Source: an uncultured Mordavella sp.
Lineage (GTDB): Bacteria > Bacillota > Clostridia > Lachnospirales > Lachnospiraceae
Direction of reading: 5' to 3'
NCBI GenBank assembly: GCA_902406105.1
Contig: CABPCP010000014.1
Span: 1-50,473, forward strand
Length of the DNA: 50,473 nt
Each line of letters begins with the position of its first letter. The stretch's first letter is position 1. The notes beneath the pieces were generated by a model. The model ran no database searches and had not been told where the DNA came from. It was given only the letters and a program-made list of their open reading frames with translations. The position numbers and the translations under genes were made by a program. This document shows, one piece after another, positions 15,737 through 23,255 of the stretch.

Positions 15737-16038
15737 ACGGATCCTCTCCTTTCTTCAACTACCATTTTTCCATTGACTTCAATAGAATCCACAATCCCAA
15801 TAATGCAGTAGTCCACCGGCGTGGATGAATATCCTTCCGCCATTCTCGCGGAACTTCCTCCAACTACGACTACCAATTCTCCTTCCCCCGCTCCCACTGA
15901 ATCCAGCGCCACCATCTTGCCGCCGCTGCTTTTCAAATTCTCTATATTCACCGGCTGAACTACCAGCATTTTCTGCCCCTGCAGTCCTTTATCCTTCTGT
16001 GTGCAAACCACAGTTCCCGTCACTTTTCCAACGATCAT
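15733..16038 (-). CDS. BMC shell vertex protein BMC-P (EutN/CcmL family), paralogue 3
   Basis: The 101-residue vertex protein begins MIVGKVTGTVVCTQKDKGL and has LVVQPVN, VALDSVGAGEGELVVVVGGSSARMAEG and VDYCIIGIVDSIEV. It is closer to paralogue 1 than to paralogue 2 in the GGSSARMA loop. It lies three bases after the aldolase and overlaps the aldehyde dehydrogenase start, so shell and cargo genes are translationally linked. Three distinct BMC-P genes in one operon are typical of PVM-type loci. Confidence 0.93.
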   Translation of the reverse strand: MIVGKVTGTVVCTQKDKGLQGQKMLVVQPVNIENLKSSGGKMVALDSVGAGEGELVVVVGGSSARMAEGYSSTPVDYCIIGIVDSIEVNGKMVVEERRGSV

Positions 16039-16041
16039 CTC

Positions 16042-16803
16042 TTACCACCTGTCACTTTTCAGCCGATGGAGAACCTCTGACACCACAGCTTCTACCACAT
16101 CGGTTCCTACTGTTCCCCGCATTTCTTCCGGCTCACTCGGATCAATCACTGAGTCTGGCGCTTCCCCTTTGATCAGACGATTGACTTTTTCCATCTGGCT
16201 GGCATTCAGATAACGGGTATGTCCTATTAAACGGGACACCAAGTTGGCCTTTGTAAACATTTCCAAAGTTTCCATCTTATAAAAAGCATCATATACATCC
16301 GTACTCATGGTCAGCGCCCCGTGATTGGCAAGAAGAATGGTCCTGCTGTCCGGATTCTCCTTCAGGACGCGAGCCACTTCCCGCGGCACTTCAATCGTAG
16401 TGGGTGTCGTATAACCGGTCACGGCAATCCCCTGAAGAGCAAAGAGCACCTCCGGCAGCGCCACCTTGTCAAAAGAAATCTCTGACATAGCATAACCCGT
16501 GGTAACCGGAGGATGCGCATGGACCACCGCCTTGATCTCTGGTTTTTCCCGATAGACTGCCAGATGCATTCGAATATCTCTCGCAGGCTTCATGCCGCTT
16601 AATACCTTCCCTTCAAGATCCACTTTCGTAATATGCTTTGTCTCCAGTTTCCCCTTACAGAATCCAGAGGCCGTGATCAGTATCTCGTTTTCTCCCACAC
16701 GGATACTGATATTTCCATCTGTTCCCACCAGAAGCCCCTTTTCATAGAGAAGCTTTCCTACTTCTACAATGTCTCTTTTATATTGTTCCTGTGTCTGATA
16801 CAT
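16042..16803 (-). CDS. class II (Zn) aldolase with C-terminal BMC targeting helix
   Basis: This fuculose/rhamnulose-1-phosphate aldolase relative of 253 residues should cleave a ketose-1-phosphate to DHAP and an aldehyde, feeding the compartment. The Zn His pair is in VVHAHPPVT and the third His is in LANHGALTM. GTDGNISIR and ITASGFCKG match phosphate-binding loops of FucA. In the FucA alignment, however, the Ser-Ser-Glu before the RxxH helix is Ala-Arg-Asp here (KPARDIRMH), so the catalytic Glu is Asp and two phosphate-contact Ser are lost. The last residues (GTDVVEAVVSEVLHRLKSDRW) form an amphipathic helix after a linker, an encapsulation peptide. ATG 16803 is preferred because homology begins there; ATG 16827 is also possible. 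Confidence 0.9.
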   Translation of the reverse strand: MYQTQEQYKRDIVEVGKLLYEKGLLVGTDGNISIRVGENEILITASGFCKGKLETKHITKVDLEGKVLSGMKPARDIRMHLAVYREKPEIKAVVHAHPPVTTGYAMSEISFDKVALPEVLFALQGIAVTGYTTPTTIEVPREVARVLKENPDSRTILLANHGALTMSTDVYDAFYKMETLEMFTKANLVSRLIGHTRYLNASQMEKVNRLIKGEAPDSVIDPSEPEEMRGTVGTDVVEAVVSEVLHRLKSDRW

Positions 16804-16871
16804 CCTTCCGCCCCATTTCTGTCTCATTCTATAGAAATCTCCAAGGAATTTCTTCCAGGTTTTCTATCAAA

Positions 16872-16933
16872 AAAATGCTAAAACACGAGCATAAAAATTT
16901 CTTTTTGCTTTTACACTCACATTTTAGCATTTT
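16872..16933. promoter_or_regulatory. long inverted repeat upstream of the BMC operon
   Basis: The arms AAAATGCTAAAACACGAG (16872-16889) and CTCACATTTTAGCATTTT (16916-16933) match at 15 of 18 positions, separated by 26 AT-rich bases. The three mismatches would form G-U pairs in the minus-strand RNA. It lies about 70-130 bases upstream of the aldolase start, in the gap between rpiR and the BMC operon, where a promoter is expected. It may be an operator for the adjacent RpiR-type regulator or a leader hairpin. Confidence 0.55.
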
Positions 16934-16992
16934 CATTTTCTCTTCTAAGCCGGTTTTTTTTTAGAAAAATCACAGACTTTTTTTAGAAGATC

Positions 16993-17877
16993 TCATCGTT
17001 TATTTCGTTCTAATTCTCGGTTGGCTTGCTCCAGACATCTTCCATAAGGGCCATCCTCCTTCTGGAGCAAACTGATATAGAGAGCCTCTACAATACACAA
17101 CTGGGGAATCCTTTTTGCCATTGTTTCATTATAGGGGTTCTTTAAGAATGCCGCTGTCAGAAGCACTTCATCAGCAATCTTGGCAAGAGGCGACAGAGGA
17201 TAATTAGTTATTATTATAAGAAATGCCTGCCGTTCCCTGGCAATCTGTGCTGTTTCATAAAGCGTCCGGGTATCTCCTGAATGGGAAATCAAAAGAAGCA
17301 CATCCCCTTCTTTTAACTTAGAAGCTTCCAGGAGCTGGACATCATAGTCTGCCGGACAATTTACATTCAGTCCGATCCTGGAAAACTTCAGACAAGCAGA
17401 GTATGCTGTAATATAAGCGTCGCCGGCTCCCAGCACCAAGATCTTTCCGGCTGTCTCCAGCTGTCTCACGCTCCTTTCAAAAGGTTCCCCCATACCGTTC
17501 AGATCTCGGGTATCCTCCAGCGCCTGAATGGCGGCCTGGAATACTTTCTGAATCACTGTCCGACTGTCATCCCGGCTCTTGATCGACTCATACTCCAAAA
17601 GCTGGCCGCTTCCTCCAGTCTTTCCCCAATATACCGCTCCACAGTCTTCCTTTAGATCCTGATAACCCTGATAGCCTAATTTCTTAGCCAAACGCACAAA
17701 GGTTGCCATGCTGCTCCCCGCTTTCCCGGAAATTTCCCGCAAAGTCTCTTGGGCCGCCGTCTCTGGGTGAGCCAGAAGATAGTCTGCCGCTCTCCGTTCA
17801 GCGCTCTTTAATGTGTCATAGACAGCTTCAATCTTAATTTGTATCCGATGCGGCAATTTGCTCTTCTCACTCATCAT
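16993..17877 (-). CDS. RpiR-family transcriptional regulator (HTH plus SIS domain)
   Basis: This 294-residue cytoplasmic regulator has an N-terminal RpiR helix-turn-helix (about 10-85: LKSAERRAADYLLAHPE, then SSMATFVRLAKKLGYQGYQDLK). A SIS sugar-phosphate-binding domain follows (about 140-280: GKILVLGAGDAYITAYSACLKF, LLISHSGDTRTLYETAQIARE). RpiR proteins respond to phosphosugars. It lies between the sugar-modification genes and the BMC genes, four bases after the FGGY kinase, so it probably controls one or both sections using the ketose phosphate as signal. Candidate operators are the inverted repeats at 16872-16933 and 23928-23959. Repressor or activator role cannot be told. Confidence 0.9.
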   Translation of the reverse strand: MMSEKSKLPHRIQIKIEAVYDTLKSAERRAADYLLAHPETAAQETLREISGKAGSSMATFVRLAKKLGYQGYQDLKEDCGAVYWGKTGGSGQLLEYESIKSRDDSRTVIQKVFQAAIQALEDTRDLNGMGEPFERSVRQLETAGKILVLGAGDAYITAYSACLKFSRIGLNVNCPADYDVQLLEASKLKEGDVLLLISHSGDTRTLYETAQIARERQAFLIIITNYPLSPLAKIADEVLLTAAFLKNPYNETMAKRIPQLCIVEALYISLLQKEDGPYGRCLEQANRELERNKR

Positions 17878-17881
17878 TCTC

Positions 17882-19387
17882 TTATGTCAGGTCATACATC
17901 GCCTGGCGCAGACTGTCATACAATTCCCGGTAAAGATGGTATCGGCTTTCATATGCTTTGTGTCGCGGCAGGCAGGGTTCAAATATCTCTTTGACCTGGA
18001 CCAATCCTCCAACTTCTTTTATCCCGCGATAAATTTCTAATCCTTTTCCAGCCAGAATCGCAGCCCCAAAACAGGCTGCCTCTCGGATTTTTAAGGATGC
18101 AACAGGGACTCCCATAATATCTGCTTTCAGCTGCAGGCCCTCAGACGATCTGGCGCCCCCTCCTACACAGCGGATATCTGTGATCTGTACTCCCGCTTTC
18201 CTCATTTCCGCCAAATTCCAACGCATCTCAAAAGCCAGAGCTTCTAATATTCCTTTCCCGATATCAAAACGGTCTGTTGCCATAGTAAGTCCCAGAATCC
18301 CGCCCTTCATCTCCAGATCACAGGCTGGCGTTCCGCTTCCATTCAGATAAGGAAGTACCACCACGGGAGCAACTCCCTCCGGCATCCGCGAGATCAGATA
18401 GTCATAGACTTCTCCTCCTCCTCCTTTCTCTGCCAGTTCACGGTCCTTCTGACAGAATCCCTCCACAAACCATTTCAGCAGCGCTCCGCCAGTATGGTTC
18501 AACGCAAATGTGAAATATTGTCCCGGAAGCCCATGGATATAGCATGGATAATACCCCTTGAACATTACATCGTTTAACTTAGGCTCTTCAAGAACTGTGG
18601 AAAGGACTTCCGCAGTCCCATGGGAATCAAGCGCCATTCCCTTGTAAGTGATGCCCGCCCCGATGGCGGCGCAGACCTGATCGTGGCCCCCCGCCACCAG
18701 CAGCGCATCTTGGCTGATTCCCAGTTCTTCCGCCAACTCCCGGCGGATCTTTCCTACTACTGTTCCTGAGGGAACCGGCCTACCCAGCTTTTCCTCGGAA
18801 ATCCCATAAGCGCCAAGGATCTCCTTAGACCATACTTTTTCTTTTAATTCAAACGCCTGGGTCCGGCTCGCCATGGTATAATCAACGACAATGTCATCAC
18901 TTCCCAGCTTTCCCAGCAAAAAATCCGCATAAGTAACAAATTTCCAGGTTCTCTCATATAGATTCGGATCATGCTTTTGGATCCACAGGATTTTAATAAA
19001 GAAATTCATAGGATGGGGTCTCATTCCGGTCTTTTGGAAGATCCATTTCTCGCCTAGATCTTCCCCGCATTGGCGAGCTTCCTCCTGCCCCCGATAGTCC
19101 ATTCCTAAATGGGCGCTGCTGATTGCATGACGGTTTCGGTCGACAGCAATCACCGCATCGCCCTGAACAGACAGCGAGACAGCCTTTATCGGCATGGCCG
19201 CTTCCTTGACCGCCTTTTGTATCACCCGCTTCGTGATTTCCCAGACCTTCTCGGCGTCCTGTTGGGCGTATCCTTCTTTCGTATACTGGATTCCATATTC
19301 CTGGAAAGCGTATCCTAACGCCTTCCCGTCCGGCGCGAAAAGCATCGCCTTAGCTCCCGTTGTCCCTACGTCAATTCCCAGCAGCAT
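17882..19387 (-). CDS. FGGY-family sugar kinase (upstream module)
   Basis: The 501-residue kinase begins MLLGIDVGTTGAKAMLFAPDG, the phosphate-1 loop of xylulokinase/gluconokinase-type FGGY enzymes. It continues with AGGHDQVCAAIGAG (catalytic Asp), SHGTAEVL, VVLPYLNGSGTPACD and RCVGGGARSSEGLQLKADIMGVPV. ATG 19387 is preferred over a longer reading frame from 19465 because homology starts there and GAGGTGG lies upstream. It should phosphorylate the ketose from the neighbouring isomerase (34 bases upstream). It differs from the BMC kinase in the substrate-side regions, for example QTGMRPHPMNFFIKILW here and TGNQIEDHPILVNLLW there, so the two may accept different sugars. Confidence 0.88.
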   Translation of the reverse strand: MLLGIDVGTTGAKAMLFAPDGKALGYAFQEYGIQYTKEGYAQQDAEKVWEITKRVIQKAVKEAAMPIKAVSLSVQGDAVIAVDRNRHAISSAHLGMDYRGQEEARQCGEDLGEKWIFQKTGMRPHPMNFFIKILWIQKHDPNLYERTWKFVTYADFLLGKLGSDDIVVDYTMASRTQAFELKEKVWSKEILGAYGISEEKLGRPVPSGTVVGKIRRELAEELGISQDALLVAGGHDQVCAAIGAGITYKGMALDSHGTAEVLSTVLEEPKLNDVMFKGYYPCYIHGLPGQYFTFALNHTGGALLKWFVEGFCQKDRELAEKGGGGEVYDYLISRMPEGVAPVVVLPYLNGSGTPACDLEMKGGILGLTMATDRFDIGKGILEALAFEMRWNLAEMRKAGVQITDIRCVGGGARSSEGLQLKADIMGVPVASLKIREAACFGAAILAGKGLEIYRGIKEVGGLVQVKEIFEPCLPRHKAYESRYHLYRELYDSLRQAMYDLT

Positions 19388-19421
19388 CCTGCCACCTCTT
19401 CTTTCTTTGTCCTTCTTTTTA

Positions 19422-20834
19422 TTAATAATAAAAGTCCTTCGTTGCTTTCTCTTGTTCTTCATCATAGAAATCCGCCCGGATTCCCGGTATATAGTTCAAG
19501 GCTTCATAAATAACCGGAAGTACGTTCCCGTGGATTCCCACGCCATGATGTACATAAGGACCTTTTACGATCATTGTCTCTACTTTCGGCCAGTTTGGGA
19601 TTTCTACCCAAGCATAAGTCCCCACCGTAGCCGGCCCTTTGATCGTCTTTGCCTGTCCCATCAACATTCCGTACTCTCCGTTATCTCCGTCAAACCGCAG
19701 AATAGAAATCTCACCCGGCTTCATCTCTGCCACTACTGATCCGGGGCAATGCTCCGGGAAGGCAAAAGGTCTGGCCAGCTTCGGTGTTTCCTTCGCCAGG
19801 GACAAGGGCCAAGGGCCGCAATGCTGCAAAAGTTCTCCATTCTCATTCTCCGGATGTCTTACAGACCAGTCCACGAAAAAGCTTGGCGTCTTTCCCATGC
19901 CGGCTGCCTGTACCATGATCGCTGTAATAGCTCCATGGATATCGGTCTCACATACCACCGGAAGGCCTTCATCGGTCAGAAGGGCGTTAGCGCAGCAAGG
20001 CATCACCTGAAGCGCCTGCTGAAGCGCGTCCCAGCACTGGATCGCAATGGCATTGCACTGATTTATATCCGCAAAGTACCTCATAGCCACCTTCAGGCAC
20101 GCCACCCGGCGCACGGATTCTTCCGGGATACAAACTTCCATATGCTCATGGATATAGGCGATGGTCTTCTCTACGTCCTTAGAATCTGATGCTTCTAGTT
20201 CTTTTACCTTATCAGCAAATTCTACCATTGTGATCGGGAATATCTGTATGCCAAATTTCTCCAAGAGCTCTCCTTCATTGACCATCATGGTCCAGAAATC
20301 CGCAGGCCGGGTATCAATCTGCAGTATTCGTCCTCTCCGGAATTCTTTGACTACATTTGCCGCGGCCACAAAATTTTTGAATCCTCGCTCAAACTGCTCA
20401 TCCTCTACCCGGCAGTTTGGAATATAAGTAAACGGCACCTGCATCCGGCGCAAAACTTTGCCCGTTGCGAACAGACCGCACTGGGTGTCCCTCAAGCGGC
20501 TTCCGTCCGCTTCCGGCGCTTCATCCCTCGGCCCCCAGAGAAGGACCGGCACATTCAAGGCTCTGGCCACTTTCCCACAGCTATGCTCAGACCCGAAATT
20601 ACAATGGGGAATAAATAACGCATCCACCTTGGCCGCTTTAAACTTGTCGATCACAGGCTCCACATCCTCCGCGCAGCGCAGCAGTCCCTCTTCATTGACA
20701 TCCTCGATGTCGATAAAGTCCACATCCCATTCTTTCAGTTTTTCAGCAATCAGCTTCTTATACTTCAGCGCATCCTCCACACTGAAGATTCGTCTTCTAG
20801 TCGGCGCGTACCCGATCAATACTTTGTTATTCAT
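19422..20834 (-). CDS. L-fucose isomerase-like sugar isomerase (upstream module)
   Basis: This 470-residue relative of L-fucose/L-arabinose isomerases opens MNNKVLIGYAPTRRRIF and has FIPHCNFGSEHSCGKVAR near residue 90. Candidate metal ligands are Glu in PVVCETDIHGA, Asp in SFFVDWSVRHP, and His in YVHHGVGIHGN. Start 20834 is chosen because AAGAAGGGAGA lies seven bases upstream; an ATG two codons earlier is too close. It differs strongly from the BMC copy at 8098-9516 and keeps the three expected ligands. It is followed by an FGGY kinase, the usual isomerase-kinase pair. Substrate unknown. Confidence 0.78.
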   Translation of the reverse strand: MNNKVLIGYAPTRRRIFSVEDALKYKKLIAEKLKEWDVDFIDIEDVNEEGLLRCAEDVEPVIDKFKAAKVDALFIPHCNFGSEHSCGKVARALNVPVLLWGPRDEAPEADGSRLRDTQCGLFATGKVLRRMQVPFTYIPNCRVEDEQFERGFKNFVAAANVVKEFRRGRILQIDTRPADFWTMMVNEGELLEKFGIQIFPITMVEFADKVKELEASDSKDVEKTIAYIHEHMEVCIPEESVRRVACLKVAMRYFADINQCNAIAIQCWDALQQALQVMPCCANALLTDEGLPVVCETDIHGAITAIMVQAAGMGKTPSFFVDWSVRHPENENGELLQHCGPWPLSLAKETPKLARPFAFPEHCPGSVVAEMKPGEISILRFDGDNGEYGMLMGQAKTIKGPATVGTYAWVEIPNWPKVETMIVKGPYVHHGVGIHGNVLPVIYEALNYIPGIRADFYDEEQEKATKDFYY

Positions 20835-20874
20835 ATACATTCTCCCTTCTTCATATACTGTTTTTTTATCTCCC

Positions 20875-22173
20875 TTATTTCCCCAGGAGCTGATCCTGCA
20901 TCCGCCGCAGCTGCAGCAGGACAGAATTCTCATTCAACTCCACCATTTCGTAGGTGATCACCTGATCCTTTTTGACATCCACTTTCAGTCTTGCCCCTTT
21001 GGCCAATCCTACCGGAAGCATGTTTCCCTCGCTTGCCACATCTGCCAGTTCAATAGAAGCCCGGTAGCAGTATTCGCCAATCGCGTCCAGAATTTCCCCC
21101 GCTTTCAAATCTTTCTTCGCGACAGTGATACATTCGGAAGTCAGATGATCCATCGGGTAGGCCGTTGATTCCCCATAGACTGCTGCCTGCACCGCGGTGA
21201 TCGGAGTCTCAATGGAACACAAGTGATAGGGACGGTACAGCAGATAGTTTGGTCCCTCTCCCATATCTCTTTGTACCAGTCCGTCTATGATTCGCTGGTT
21301 ATCTGTGGTCACGATCACAAAAACGCCGGGATTGATATCCCCAATACCAAAATCCACCACCCCCGTATGGTCCAGAATCCCCCCTTGATCCTTGCGGGAA
21401 AAGACCTTCGCCAAATCCTTCACATTACATTTCGGCCCATGCATTCCTCGAATATCCGGCCTTAATCCAGTCGCGTTAGACACTGCGCACATCTCGATCA
21501 TCGTCTTAGAGCCGTCCACGAACTCAATCAGCATCCGAGGATTCATCTCCCGCTTTTCTGCCTTTTCCTTCCACTCCGCCATCCCTGGATTCGCATAAAT
21601 ATCCAGAGGGTTATTCTTTCCCTTTCCAGCGGCTACCACCTCAAATCCCAGAGCTTTAGCAAACCGATATACTTCTATGATAGATCCCGGCTCGTCTCCC
21701 GCCGTCAAAGAATAGACAATTCCTGCTTGCTCGCACATCTTACGCAGCAGCGGCCCAATGGTGATATCGCACTCCACATTCATCATGACAATATGCTTTT
21801 TCTGGAAGATACATTCCATCGTAATCCTTGCGCCCATCTCCGGAGAACCTGTCGCATCGATCACATTCGTGATTTTTGAAGCGCGCACCGCAATTCGATA
21901 GTCGGTGGCCACCACCTTTTTCCCAGCCGCAAGCGCCTCCTCCACCTCTTCCTGACTGGCTGCTTCCGCCACCTCTTCCGCACACCTGGCTTGGATATAG
22001 GCGTCTCTTGCGATCTCTGTCTCCACATCTACCACAATGTCGCAAGTAATCCCTTTCATCCCCTCAATCTGAGCCACAATATCCTTGCCCATCTGCCCGG
22101 CGCCGATCAGCGCTATACGGATGGGCGTCCCGGCCTTCTCCAACTCTTCCAGTTTTGTGTCAATCTCATACAT
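20875..22173 (-). CDS. NAD(P)-dependent oxidoreductase with C-terminal SAF domain (DRL/homoserine-dehydrogenase-like)
   Basis: The 432-residue protein has an N-terminal Rossmann domain (IRIALIGAGQMGKDIVAQI), a catalytic region with VIDATGSPEMGARI and DEPGSIIEVYRFAKALGFEVVAAGKGKNNPLD, and a C-terminal SAF domain (from about 355: TVAKKDLKAGEILD through LPVGLAKGARLKVDVKKDQVITYEMVEL). This architecture is shared with the Brucella DXR-like enzyme DRL, which makes methylerythritol phosphate from deoxyxylulose phosphate, and with other sugar-operon members of unknown activity. Here it lies between a Zn-alcohol dehydrogenase and a sugar isomerase, so a redox or redox-isomerisation step on a sugar or sugar phosphate is inferred. 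It is not likely to be a biosynthetic homoserine dehydrogenase. Confidence 0.72.
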   Translation of the reverse strand: MYEIDTKLEELEKAGTPIRIALIGAGQMGKDIVAQIEGMKGITCDIVVDVETEIARDAYIQARCAEEVAEAASQEEVEEALAAGKKVVATDYRIAVRASKITNVIDATGSPEMGARITMECIFQKKHIVMMNVECDITIGPLLRKMCEQAGIVYSLTAGDEPGSIIEVYRFAKALGFEVVAAGKGKNNPLDIYANPGMAEWKEKAEKREMNPRMLIEFVDGSKTMIEMCAVSNATGLRPDIRGMHGPKCNVKDLAKVFSRKDQGGILDHTGVVDFGIGDINPGVFVIVTTDNQRIIDGLVQRDMGEGPNYLLYRPYHLCSIETPITAVQAAVYGESTAYPMDHLTSECITVAKKDLKAGEILDAIGEYCYRASIELADVASEGNMLPVGLAKGARLKVDVKKDQVITYEMVELNENSVLLQLRRMQDQLLGK

Positions 22174-22203
22174 TTTCTTTTCCCTTCTTTCTTAATGAAT
22201 GAT

Positions 22204-23253
22204 CTATGCCCAGGGATCTACCAGCACCTTTAGCGCTTCTCCCCGTGTTACCATGTCCATTCCCTCCACGATCCGATCCAGCGGGACCTTGGCACTTAAA
22301 TATTTTTCCGTATGGATATCCCTTCTGTGCATCGCCTTTAACGCGTTCTCAATGCCGACAGATGGATAGGAAAAGGATCCCGTAATCACGATCTCATCAT
22401 AATGGATCTTATTGGAATCCAGTGTTGTCATGGGACTGTTCTTTGGCACCCCTCCGTAGATAATGATCTGTCCTCGTTTTTTCACCAATTCCAGAGCCTG
22501 CTGCTGAGCCGCCGCATTGGGCACCGCACAGATTACAACGTCCGCCCCAGGTCCCGTCAGCTCTTTTACCTTTCTTGTTGCTTCCTCTGGATCCTTATTA
22601 TAGATCAGATGCTCAAATCCAAACTTTCGCGCCTGCTCGATCCGTCCTCTTGCCAGCATAATGATAAGAGACGCGCCTCTTGCCTTCGCCGCCTCCATAT
22701 GCAGACAGCCTACCGGTCCATCTCCGATGACCACCACTGTATCCCCGTAAGAAATGCCCGCCCTTTCCTGGCATGCCAGCACACCAGATACCGGCTCCGC
22801 AAACGCCGCGTGGTCATAACTCATCCCTTCCGGGATCGGTTCCACAAATCCCCGCTCCAGCACAAATCTTGGCAAGGCAATATACTGGGCAAAACCGCCC
22901 GGAAAGTGTGTTCCCAGCATTCGATGGTCATTGCACAGATTTACCATGCCTTTCCTGCAGTAGTAGCATTTCCCGCAGCTTACATCCGGTCCAACCGCCA
23001 CCCGGTCGCCTACCTTCCATCCGGTATCTTCGCCGGATACCTCCACCACTTCTCCGCCAATCTCGTGTCCCATAATCTGGTCCGTTGCTCCATTGCGCAG
23101 TCCATTGCGGAAGTTGCGGATGTCGCCTCCACAGATTCCACAGGCGATCACCTTCACCAGAATTCCGCCTTTCGGGCATTGGGGAATCTCTTTCTCCTCA
23201 ATCTCCATTTTCCCGATTCCTTTAAATACTGCCGCCTTCATCATTTTTCCCAT
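22204..23253 (-). CDS. zinc-dependent medium-chain alcohol/polyol dehydrogenase
   Basis: The 349-residue MDR-family enzyme has the catalytic Zn sites in ACGICGGDIRNF and MGHEIGGEVV, the four-Cys structural Zn loop CGKCYYCRKGMVNLC, and a Rossmann motif VVVIGDGPVGCLHM. It resembles sorbitol and threonine dehydrogenases. It would oxidise a polyol or reduce a ketose with NAD(P). The start at 23253 has AAGGAG upstream. It follows the SIS isomerase by two bases and precedes the SAF-domain oxidoreductase, so two redox enzymes act in succession in this module, suggesting that the imported compound is a polyol or modified sugar. Confidence 0.88.
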   Translation of the reverse strand: MGKMMKAAVFKGIGKMEIEEKEIPQCPKGGILVKVIACGICGGDIRNFRNGLRNGATDQIMGHEIGGEVVEVSGEDTGWKVGDRVAVGPDVSCGKCYYCRKGMVNLCNDHRMLGTHFPGGFAQYIALPRFVLERGFVEPIPEGMSYDHAAFAEPVSGVLACQERAGISYGDTVVVIGDGPVGCLHMEAAKARGASLIIMLARGRIEQARKFGFEHLIYNKDPEEATRKVKELTGPGADVVICAVPNAAAQQQALELVKKRGQIIIYGGVPKNSPMTTLDSNKIHYDEIVITGSFSYPSVGIENALKAMHRRDIHTEKYLSAKVPLDRIVEGMDMVTRGEALKVLVDPWA

Positions 23254-23255
23254 TG

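Noticed and set aside
12131..19387. Recent duplication of the kinase and isomerase genes
   Set aside because: The paired copies differ in most blocks outside the catalytic motifs, so they are old paralogues or separate acquisitions.
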